The notes beneath the pieces are model-generated. The model did no database searches and was not told the origin of the DNA. It worked only from the letters and a program-made list of their open reading frames with translations. This document shows positions 55,380 through 64,000 of a stretch of 64,000 nt of DNA, one piece after another; position 1 is the stretch's first letter, and each line of letters starts with the position of its first letter. The stretch comes from Diphasiastrum complanatum. Taxonomy: Eukaryota; Streptophyta; Lycopodiopsida; Lycopodiales; Lycopodiaceae. The stretch is from positions 28,011,192-28,075,191 of the forward strand of contig CM055097.1 in NCBI GenBank assembly GCA_029204225.1, read 5' to 3'. The position numbers were made by a program, and so were the translations under genes.

Positions 55380-56557
55380 ATCTTCAAGAAGAAGATCAAC
55401 TCTGATGGTTCCATTGCTAAATGGAAAGCATGGCTGGTGGCTGAATAATTCACTCAAGTCCAAGGAGTGGATTATCAAGAAATTTTCAGTCCTGTCATCA
55501 AGATGCAGTCAATCAGGACTCTGATTGCGTTAGCAGCTGCATAAGACCTCGAAATGCACCAAATGGATGTCAAGACAACATTCCTCAATGACAACGTTGA
55601 AGAGGAGCTGTATACCTTCCAATTGAAAGGATTCGAAGTCAAAGGCCAAGAGCACAAAGTGTGCAAGATGCACAAAGCAATCTACGGTCTGAAACAGGCC
55701 GCAAGAGCATGGTTCGATAGAATCAACTCTTATTTCATTCAATTGGGATTTGAAAACAATTCAGCTGACTGTAATGTTTATTCGAAGCATATAGGCACCA
55801 ATTCAGTTCACATAGCTCTTTACGTAGATGATGTATTTATTTTGTCTAATGACACTTCTCTTCTGTACACTACTAAGAGTGATCTGTCAAAGGAATTTGA
55901 CATGACTGATTTAGGAGCTGTCCATTCTTTGCTAGGAATTCAGGCTTCAGAAGAAGATCTATCTTAGCCAACATACATATCTAAAAGGCATTTTAGAAAA
56001 GTTTTATATGTCTGATTGCAAACCAATCGATATTCCAATGGATCCAAGTATAGTATTGACTAAACCTACTAGTGCTGATTATGATAGTGAAGTATTCGAC
56101 ATAGTGAAGTACCCTTATCATTCACTAATAGGATCTTTGATGCATGTAATGCTGTGTACTAGACCAAATTTAGCATACAATGTTAGCACGTTAAGTCAAT
56201 TCATGTCTAATCCTAGGATCTCTCATTGGAAAGCATTAAAGAGAGTGATGAGATATATTCAGGGAAGTTTAGATCACATTTTGTGTTATGATGAAAATGC
56301 TATCGACCAACTCGTCCTACGAGGCTAAGCCGACTCAGATTGGGGAGGAACAGTCTCTACTAGAAAATCTACCTCCGGGTTTTGTTTCTATCTGACAAGG
56401 GGACTGATTTCATGGAACTCAAGGAAGCAGAAATCAGTTGCGCTTTTTTCGACAGAAGCACAATACATCGCAACATGTCAAGCTTTAAGAGAAGCTGTAT
56501 GGATCGGGTTGTTACTTCACGACTTACATCACACTCAGTTCAATGCTACCACCATTA
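55380..56557 (+). pseudogene. Copia reverse transcriptase/RNase H (family X, copy B), truncated
   Basis: It is closely similar to 23325-24450. INSDGSIAKWKAWLVAE-stop is followed by VDYQEIFSPVIKMQSIRTLI, HQMDVKTTFLNDNVEEELY, LKQAARAWFDRINS and the intact palm motif ALYVDDVFILSND. After a frame break near 55965 the text continues to the RNase H region ADSDWGGTVSTRKSTSGFCF and SWNSRKQKSVAL, which copy A lacks. It stops abruptly in HTQFNATTI at 56557. Confidence 0.88.
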
Positions 56558-56890
56558 GGGGATATTAGAACTCAAAATGGGCCCTTCATCAAGATGCTGT
56601 TTTTGACTTAGCACGCTTTCAACACTTATGTGTCCCAATGAATGGTGTCCATTTGTGACGAACTGTAACAGTGGTTGACGGACGGAAATTGTATTTAACT
56701 TTCCCGGCCAAATTTTTGTGATTTTCAAATATCTCGCGGGACAGAACAAACAATTGTAATTGGACCACAGTTACTGCCCGAATACTCTTACGCTGCCCGT
56801 TATTGTTCACTCGAGGTTGATTTGACGTCAATAGTCATAAACTGTGGTTAACTAATCCTTGTAGTTTAGGAACTTCTTGTCATTCATAGG
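56558..56890. other. Short spacer, no gene seen
   Basis: Non-coding sequence. Its last bases hold the left target-site copy CATAC (56891-56895) of the next LTR element. Confidence 0.4.
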
Positions 56891-56895
56891 CATAC

Positions 56896-57258
56896 TGGTA
56901 GAATTACTGTTAATGGGCAATGCCACTTTGTTTGCTATTTATAGACATACTTGAAATGTAATAGATAAATGTGGTAAAGGCCAAATGTGCCTTAAGTCAA
57001 GTTTAATATATTTTGGGTCCCTCCCAATGTAAAAGTGGCTGAGGCCTTTTATGAAGACGTGTAACCTCTCTCTCTCTCTCTCTCTCTCTCACTTGTTGAA
57101 TTCTGAGGCCTTTTATGAAGACGTGTAACCTCTCTCTCTCTCTCTCACTTGTTGAATTCTCAGATTGTAGTGTGCAAGTTCAAGTATAGAGCAATGGTGT
57201 TCTCTCTCTCTTTTTGTCCTATGTGATTGCTTATGTGCATGCTCTGATTTCACACACA
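56896..57258 (+). repeat. 5' LTR of the 56896-60370 element
   Basis: The 363-bp LTR starts TGGTAGAATTACTG and ends TGATTTCACACACA. A 64-bp internal duplication (GAGGCCTTTTATGAAGACGT at 57041 and 57105) carries two short (CT)n tracts. Confidence 0.88.
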
Positions 57259-57271
57259 TGGCATCAAAGCC
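57259..57271 (+). promoter_or_regulatory. Variant primer-binding site
   Basis: TGGCATCAAAGCC directly follows the 5' LTR. It differs at two positions from the initiator-Met form TGGTATCAGAGCC used by other elements in this window. Confidence 0.75.
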
Positions 57272-59035
57272 ATCTATGGTTAACACTTGAATGATCCTGG
57301 CATGCATTTGAATTGTAGGAAATTTTGATAGCATTTTATTTGCTGAGAAAATTTTCAGAGAGGAGAAAGTTTTTAGTTTTGTTAATAAACATAGATTTTG
57401 TCTCTGGAATTTAGTTTATGTTTGTAGAATGATTCTGCTTGTGTGCAGAATAGAATCAAGAGAGCCATGCTTGCTATTCTATTGAAGCTTGGTTTAGTGC
57501 CAGTAAGGTCATTGCAAGGAGCGTGTAGTTGATGCGTCGATTTTTCCCTCATCTGAGTGATTTCTTGAATTTTTATTGATGATGTTGATTCTGGAAGGTC
57601 AGTTTTAATAAAAAAAAGAGTGTGACTGAATCTGGGAGGACAAATTTGAGTAAGTTTTGTGTGAGCAATCCAGAGTCGGGAGATTATGTTTCATCCAGAG
57701 CCACATATTGCAGAATCAGGATCAGTTTGTGAACTGGTTTCGTGAGACATGGACGTACATCCACAGACATCGTGGAAGCACGTTCGCTACTGTCATTGCT
57801 GAAGAGGGTAATAGTTTGAAGCCGTGACAGGTGTCCAACCTGAAGATAGAATGATCATTATGTGAAAGACACGACAATCTTTGTATTGGCAGCCATGAAC
57901 GGATCTTAGTTGTTTCCTTCTTCTATTCCTGAAGTCTTGTCAACGCAGCCATTGATGCTCTTCAAAGCAACCATCGCAGTCTGCCAATGCCCTTGCTTTG
58001 GTCTTAACCACAATGAGAACGCTGATCTGAAGGCATGAAAAGAGGCTTGTGTGCAAATCAAGATGCAATTAAATGTGCTTTGCGAAATGGAGTTCAGACC
58101 TGCGGGGCTGCGACAGATCAGTGAACTTATGATGCGAGGGCAGTAACGGCCATGAAGAAGTAGCGCTACATTCCTGAGTAAGCAGAGCAGTCGCGATCCA
58201 GAATGCGTGTATGATCCATAATGCGTGTACAGCAGGCCGACGCTGTAGCGATTTTGAAACTTGTCCCACGTGAAGAACGTGCGCGTGAATAGGCCCGACG
58301 GTTGCAATCCACCTGCACCAGCGTGATTCTTGAAGCACGATCCTGCGATTCTCCATCACCTGTTGAAAGCCCGTTGGAAGTGGATGGGAGAGAGACGACC
58401 CGTTGGAAAATCGGGTGCCCAGGGTGAATGAAAGGCAATTTATTTGAGGTTCCTTTCAAGTTTTTTAACGGCATTTCTAAAAATTTTTGAGGATGGGTCC
58501 CTAAGGGCTGGCTGTCTTACACTTTTAAGACAGACCCACTGTGTCAAAATTTTAAAAAAACGCACAACAGAGTGTTAATTTCACATACTTGCTCCGTTTC
58601 TGTCGGAACAAAAGCTGTACAAGACCATTCTACACTGTCTTAGCTCCATTTTGAACCAGAAATATAGTGATTTGGAAATTGGCAAAAAAACTTATTAAGT
58701 TTTTAGTGCAGAGACCCCATTTTTCGTTAGGGACAACAAAGATTTTTTCTAAAAAATGTCATTGGAAAACTTGTGAAAAGCTGATCAAACAAACTCTAAT
58801 AATTGATTGTCATGCTAAGTACATAACATATTTAGAATGAAGTGAATGTTTTTCAAGGAATTAAGAGGTCAAATTGGTTTTACGAACTAACCAAGTGATA
58901 AGCCTAATCGAGGTGACGTCTTGTGCCCTCTCCCTCGATTACGTGCACTTATCATTAGTTAGTTAAGTAAAACACTTGCAGAAAATTTCTCAAATTGAAT
59001 CGATCCGTTCATTTACGTCATTCAAGTTGACTATA
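57272..59035. other. Long leader of the gag-only element
   Basis: About 1.8 kb lies between the primer site and the Gag start. No credible ORF: the antisense open stretches at 57906-58474 are Arg/Ser/His-rich and match nothing I know. Such length may reflect captured or packaging sequence. Confidence 0.4.
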
Positions 59036-59585
59036 ATGGATCAAAGGGCTTCATTTGATAAATTTGACGATAAAAACTTTCATACATGGCAAGTCAAGAT
59101 GAGATTACTATTAACTGAGAAAAATCTGTGGGATCTTGTTGACGGTTCCAAAGTTAAGCAAGAAGATTCCGGTGATTATTCTAGTATTGATTTGTGTGAT
59201 AAGAGAGCTGCTGCTTACATTGGTCTTGGATTAGTTGATTCTCAAATTCATCATTTGGACCTTTCTAAGACTGCTCGTGAAATATGGCAATCATTGGAAG
59301 CTATATTTGGAGCACGTTCTAAAAATGGCAAAATTCTTCTTAAGCAGCAATTTTTTGCTCTAAAGCTAGAAAGTGGAATGAGCTTAAATGATTATGTGAA
59401 TCACATGAAGTCAATAATGAATCAGCTTGTTTTATTGTGAAAAGATGGGACATTATAATAATCAATGTTTAAAGATGAAAGCGGATCTTAAGTCAAAGAA
59501 GTCCACTGAAAGTAATAAAGAAAAAGAGGAAGTGAACCTAACAGCTATAGCTGAAAAGTCTTATGATGAAGCAGATGCTTGGTAA
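59036..59585 (+). pseudogene. Copia Gag remnant
   Basis: MDQRASFDKFDDKNFHTWQV is followed by KMRLLLTEKNLWDLVDG, SLEAIFGARSKNGKILLKQQ and LKLESGMSLNDYVNHMKSIM to a TGA at 59440. After a deletion, the end of a zinc knuckle (GHYNNQCLKMKADLK) and an acidic tail (NLTAIAEKSYDEADAW) continue to a stop near 59585. The central ~100 residues and most of the knuckle are missing. No protease active site follows. Confidence 0.85.
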
Positions 59586-59999
59586 TAAGTTTGTGCGCAT
59601 GTACTTTATCTTCTAAGGGATTCAGAAAGTTGTTGCAGGATTGCTAAACTTGGAATAGTATCCTAGAAGATGGTTCCTTGGATGCAGAAGTAAGGTGATA
59701 CCTTCCGTATGAGGCAGTTTGTGGATGCATTTGCAATTTCAGGGAAGGATATTATCCTTGGCATAGCTCTTGGACATGATGCAGTGAGCAATTTGTTTTG
59801 CAGATTCTAGTGGATGTTTGGCTCAAGGGAGGGTGATGGAATTGTTCCACACATTCTCCATTTGATAACATCAGATTTTTGCACTGATTGCTAGCATAAA
59901 TGTCACATCAATAGAGTTAGGAGTATAATGTACTTTCAGTGTGATGTACTTGGTTAAGCATGAAGTAACACCTCTAACAAAGCTGTCATTGAGGGAGGG

Positions 60000-60167
60000 T
60001 GTTAGAATTATTGTTAATGGGCAATGCCACTTTGTTTGTTATTTATAGACATACTTGAAATGTAATAGATAAATGTGGTAAAGGCCAAATGTGCCTTAAG
60101 TCAAGTTTAATATATCTTTGGCCCCTCCCAATGTGAAAGGGACTGAGGCCTTTTATGAAGAGGTGTA

Positions 60168-60258
<91 letters not shown>

Positions 60259-60370
60259 TCGTGCTGAATTCTCAGATTGTAGTGTGCAAGTTCAAGTACA
60301 GAGCAATGGTGTTCTCTCTCTCTATTTGTCCTATGTGATTGCTTATGTGCATGCTCTGATTTCACACACA
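60000..60370 (+). repeat. 3' LTR of the 56896-60370 element
   Basis: A 371-bp LTR starting TGTTAGAATTATTG. It is near identical to the 5' LTR outside the microsatellite. Here the (CT)n tract (60170-60260) is one long run of about 85-90 bp, while the 5' LTR has a duplicated unit with two short tracts. Confidence 0.88.
60170..60260. repeat. (CT)n microsatellite inside the 3' LTR
   Basis: A nearly pure CT run with one CCCTCTC interruption at its end. The Ser-Leu and Arg-Glu readings across it are repeat artefacts. Confidence 0.95.
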
Positions 60371-60483
60371 CATACCTCTAATTTTCTTCATTCTATTTTT
60401 TATTTTGGATTGTCATTCTTAGGTTTACCTCGCAATCTCTACATTCTCTCCGATCTCAGCTTGCGTACTCATATTTTCTACTA

Positions 60484-61790
60484 ATGGCTACACATAATCG
60501 GAGACCAAGAGGAACCATTGATGCAATCAATATTTGCAATAAAAAAAATGCAGAAGATCAATGGATACCAAAAATATATCAAAAATATCAATGGATCTTG
60601 ATGCATCCCTCTACAAAAGGCTCATTCCGAAAAAGAAAAAGATCGGATAACATATATAGAAGCTCTTGGAAAGGCATGATAATGGATTTTAAAGTATCAC
60701 TTGCCGGTCAATCTATCACGGAAGTTTTAGTTCAGCATGCTTATTTTCACAATGAGCTTAACATTCATGATCTGAATCCAAATGATAGAAGGAAATGCAA
60801 TTGTAAGTTTTCAGATTCAATTTCTTTAGATTTAGCATTTTCTTTAAATTATACTTTTCTTGAGATGTTTTTGGTTTTACAGATTTGTATCCATCAAATT
60901 TTGTTGAATGGAAATCAGTTCAACCGATTGTAGGAATAATCGATGTCATACATTCGGATATCGGTATTTTACGATATAAAGGTCGTTCTCCAAAATCACT
61001 TTTAGAGTCAGGAGTTTTTTTTATAATCACATCTATTTTTCTGATAAAAATGGTTTACTTGGTAGATTAGAGCCATATCCTCTACCAGATTTTTCGAGTG
61101 AGGAATGAATTTCTCCTAATGTAGCAATTTTAGAAAGTTTTCGATCTAGACTATATATTGATATTCAAAGTATATTAAAATGTAGCACTGGATCAAAGAA
61201 TAATAGATTTTTTTTTCAAATGCAATGTTCAGAGAACAAAAACAAAGTTTATTTGTAAAGACTTAAGTGCTGATATAATCGCCGAGTTGTTGGATGATGG
61301 TTGGGATACAAAACAAAATCAGCAAGTTGAGTGCAGAGTATGTTACTCATCCATGACATTTAGATATCACATCAAAAAACAAATGCTCACTTTGCTGCTG
61401 TATTATAGAAGATGGATTAAATGCAAAAATGTTTGGAAGCCACTTGATCAAGATTTTTGGTATAAACCCTCAAGAACAACTTTAGATAACAGTGAAAAAA
61501 AATGACAACATTCTTGCAATGGTTGAGGTCGAGGAAGATTGGTGTCTTCACATTCGATCAGAAATAGACATGTTGCAATTCGACCTACCTCAATACTATC
61601 AATTTTGGTTGAATGGTATAAAGGTACGTTATGCCATATAAAAATATCCTTTTTTTTTCTATTTCTAAGTGAATCAGTTTTATAAAATATATTACCTAAA
61701 ACAATTTCTCTTGTGCAGGTAAGAGTAAGGCAGGAAGAGCATATAAAATACAAAGACATTGGAACATCTATCGAAATTGAAGATCCATAG
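60484..61790 (+). pseudogene. Unidentified multi-exon coding remnant, plus strand
   Basis: The start MATHNRRPRGTIDAINICNK runs about 107 codons to RRKCN. A gap near 60805-60880 could be an intron. DLYPSNFVEWKSVQPIVGII and DIGILRYKGRSPKSLLESG follow. Further open pieces in shifting frames include NGLLGRLEPYPLPDFSSEE, ADIIAELLDDGWDTKQNQQ and QFDLPQYYQFWLNGIK, with a last piece VRVRQEEHIKYKDIG after a plausible GT-AG intron (61625-61719). The stop near 61787 ends it. Frame changes near 61020, 61245 and 61480 suggest a pseudogene. I do not recognise the protein. Confidence 0.45.
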
Positions 61791-61929
61791 ATTATGAACT
61801 ATGGAATTTTGTATTATGTAATACAATTTTTTGTATACAACATTTTTGAAAATATATGAACCACTTTTTGTATGAGGCTCTTTCGTTTCTATGATCTCCA
61901 TTTCCATGGTGCAAAACACAATGTAATTG

Positions 61930-62033
61930 CAACTGGATAATATGAGTTTTCGATAACAAGATTCATTGTCTCCTGCAGGAAATGCACTATCTCCATTGGG
62001 GAGATCTTCAGTCACTTGAACTCCAGTGACCAC
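61930..62033 (-). pseudogene. Exon-like fragment, paralogous to 62430-62605
   Basis: The minus strand reads LKISPMEIVHFLQETMNLVI then ENSY. This parallels VSPMEKMHFRQETIKLVIENSY on the same strand about 580 bp to the right. It is a duplicated terminal exon or pseudogene copy, family unknown. Confidence 0.45.
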
Positions 62034-62429
62034 TACAATCGACGCTTGCCCTTGTTGATGTCTTGTATATATCAGTTCTATTTTTGGTCTTCATTGCCTT
62101 GGTCTATATTGTCCTTGTCTTGGCATATTTGGATATGTTCAGAAGATGAACTGATGAAAGCTTTGTTGCAACAAATCTAAGTTTGTCGCATGTTTGAATT
62201 GGTTGTGGCAAAGGTTCCATCAGCATCTTTTTGAACTTATCCAAAAAAAAACCATGGTAAAGACAAGGCAGACCAAGGCTATGAAAAACAAACTTGTCGG
62301 AAAACTGTAGAAATTGAGATGAATGAATCATAACCTAAATCAATAACAGGAAAAAAAAACAGGTAAGAACAACCATTGAAAAATTGTAAATATATTTCTA
62401 TTAAAATTTTCTATACATGTGTCTCATCC

Positions 62430-62605
62430 ACATCAAGTGAGACGAATATTTAATCAGTATCAACTATCTATGATCTCTGAATCCATTTCTCCAGTTGGAA
62501 GTAGCTTGGGTGGAGAACACTCGGCCACTACAACTGGATATGAATTTTCGATCACCAGCTTTATGGTTTCCTGCCTGAAGTGCATTTTCTCCATTGGGGA
62601 GACCT
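62430..62605 (-). CDS. Possible last exon of an unidentified minus-strand gene
   Basis: Open reading SPMEKMHFRQETIKLVIENS continues through a Pro-containing segment (ECSPPKLLPTGEMDSEIID) to a stop. An acceptor-like CCCGAAG precedes it, in phase with an upstream piece at 62730-62835 (YGWYTVCNVKYFFNWLALQD, GLPNLEE then GT). The protein is unknown to me. Confidence 0.35.
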
Positions 62606-62729
62606 TCGGGCATTTAAACAAAAAAAAAATATAAACACAATTAAATGTAATTAATCAAAGATCAATTAATATTAATTTGAATTAAAAAAAATAAAAACAC
62701 AATCAAAAGTTATTAATCGAAGATTACCT

Positions 62730-62835
62730 CTTCCAGATTTGGAAGTCCATCTTGTAGTGCAAGCCAATTAAAAAAGTATTTGACATTGCATACGGTATAC
62801 CAACCATAGCTGACAGAATCAACCTACTGGGAGGA
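62730..62835 (-). CDS. Possible internal exon of the same minus-strand gene
   Basis: The minus-strand reading VDSVSYGWYTVCNVKYFFNW to GLPNLEE is followed by a GTAATC donor. The proposed acceptor is a CCAGTAG near 62836. It is tentative and rests on frame and splice-site plausibility only. Confidence 0.3.
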
Positions 62836-63122
62836 CTGCAGAATTCAAATTTTAACATTATGAGATATTGGATCAACGTGCAGGATGTTATAACTAAATC
62901 TACAATGGAAACAAGGACACGCCGAACCGATATCAAAAAAATATTTTTTGAATATTAGATTAGCGCGCATGTTATGAAAAGAAACCAAACAATAACTACA
63001 AGGGCGCGTCGAACCGTTATTGATAAATTTTTACCTCTGCATCAACAATTTTTAGTTTCATATATGCTTTTGCATTTGGTACTGGAAAGAGTTCCAGTAT
63101 TTTTTGCATATGGCTCTTGGCA

Positions 63123-63126
<4 letters not shown>

Positions 63127-63167
<41 letters not shown>
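63127..63167. repeat. (TG)n microsatellite
   Basis: About 20 TG units in non-coding sequence. Confidence 0.97.
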
Positions 63168-63171
<4 letters not shown>

Positions 63172-63677
63172 GAGTTCATCTTTAAACAAACTAGATTACA
63201 CACACCCTCATCATTGACGCATAAGGACAACACATATAAATTCCAATGATCATTGCAATAAAAAAACAATAAGTTAATGAGAATCAATGTGAAATCAATA
63301 TTCATATGAAAAATTTAACAAAATAAAATCTGAAAAAAAGACACTTTGTTATGTATGACAGCACGAGAATTGGAGTCCCCAGTCTGACGTATTGGAGCAT
63401 ATCATCGTGTAGACTTTTGAAATCAGGAAAATCAAATGCAGCCATGAATTGAAGGAGAAACAATGCTACACGTATAAACAATGGAATTTGGAAAAACTCC
63501 ATCCAATACTAAATGGCCCCACCTCCTACATTGTCACCTAGCATTTTATCCCTACTTTCTAATTCACAATTGGTCATACCTGTACATATTGAGGACTATT
63601 TACAAAGGAAAGTGCAGGGGGTGACGGAAGTAATACAGATAAACCAGAAAAAAATTGTCTTTTAAAATTGATTCTAC

Positions 63678-63965
63678 CTTTACATTAACAAAATCATCTA
63701 AATCATTTCCTAGAACAGGTGGAGGGGAACTAATATTTTTGGGGGTAGGAGGAGGACATTTAGGAGGAGGAGATTTATTAGGAGAGGAAGATTTAGGAGG
63801 AGAAGTTAAAGTTGGAGTTTTGGGAGGAGAAGAAAGAGACTTAGGAGGAGAATTGAGAGGAGATTGCCTAGAAGAAAGAATCTCATCCAAAGGAGATGGC
63901 TTGGAAAAATCCCTCACTTTATTTGGAGGGCCAAGAGACCTCTTCTTCTTTGAAACACTCCCACT
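63678..63965 (-). CDS. Proline-rich exon of an unidentified minus-strand gene, open at window end
   Basis: The minus-strand frame begins after a good acceptor (CGTTTACAG) and runs SGSVSKKKRSLGPPNKVRDF to DDFVNVK, followed by a GTAGAA donor. The core is a low-complexity SPPK/PPP repeat (LSSPPKTPTLTSPPKSS, PPPKCPPPTPKN). The frame stays open to the window edge. It may belong to the same gene as the exon-like pieces at 62430-62835. Such repeats do not identify a family; a disordered linker is likely. Confidence 0.4.
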
Positions 63966-64000
63966 CTGTAAACGAATAACAAGCCTTATCACACGGTTCA

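Larger units (their letters stand above)
56891..60375 (+). mobile_element. Intact-boundary gag-only copia-like LTR element
   Basis: The LTRs at 56896-57258 and 60000-60370 are direct repeats with TG...CACA ends. The element is flanked by the 5-bp target-site duplication CATAC (56891-56895 and 60371-60375). A primer site variant (TGGCATCAAAGCC) follows the 5' LTR, and a polypurine tract (GAGGGAGGG) precedes the 3' LTR. The 2.7-kb interior holds a long non-coding leader and a Gag remnant only, with no protease, integrase or reverse transcriptase. It is non-autonomous, either as a gag-only family or by deletion. Confidence 0.88.

Noticed and set aside
57906-58474. Antisense ORFs of 96-133 codons in the leader of the gag-only element
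   Set aside because: Overlapping frames, biased composition, opposite to the element's coding strand and no recognisable motif.

Overview
The window is plant nuclear DNA. The evidence is an AT-rich background, GT-AG introns, abundant Ty1/copia, Ty3/gypsy and CACTA-type elements, very long (GA/CT)n microsatellites, and one land-plant host gene with many introns. The large repeat load and the long repeat-filled introns point to a land plant with a large genome. A fern or lycophyte is my guess from the overall texture, but the sequence does not prove it.

The only intact host gene I can defend is a TIMELESS/TIM1-type gene on the + strand. Its coding exons run from 27701 to 50800. Sixteen exons with GT-AG borders and compatible phases join into one open frame of about 1184 codons, close to the length expected for plant TIMELESS. 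The gene spans 23 kb because four introns are inflated. Intron 2 (8.2 kb) holds two opposed, decayed Ty3/gypsy elements. Intron 9 (3.8 kb) holds a direct-repeat pair. Intron 13 (2.0 kb) holds an ORF with a 123-bp tandem duplication. Intron 15 (2.8 kb) holds an antisense LINE ORF1-like relic and GA tracts.

Left flank (1-27700): this is a mosaic of nested transposons. An imperfect inverted repeat opens the window. A CACTA (En/Spm-like) relic lies at 1398-7361 with one terminus, subterminal repeats, an accessory ORF and a broken transposase. It is cut by an antisense copia element whose gag, protease and integrase lie at 7362-9060. Further LTRs, gag pieces and small integrase or reverse-transcriptase scraps fill 9130-15613. 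A well-bounded LTR element lies at 16370-21813 with target-site duplication GTACT. It encodes gag and protease but no integrase, reverse transcriptase or RNase H, and carries two unidentified ORFs instead. Two 25-bp-period arrays follow, then a copia pol with a long LTR (23325-25935), then the upstream region of TIMELESS with two hairpin-forming repeats.

Right flank (50801-64000): this contains a third copy of a LTR family already seen at 11165 and 12320. A rearranged second copy of the long-LTR copia follows (52991-56557, with an inverted segment). Next is a second well-bounded gag-only LTR element (56896-60370, target-site duplication CATAC). The window ends in unidentified, broken multi-exon coding sequence on both strands (60484-63965).

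Nearly all transposon coding sequence is disrupted by stops, frameshifts, deletions or lost catalytic residues, while the TIMELESS frame is undamaged. No tRNA, rRNA, CRISPR or bacterial-type feature was seen.
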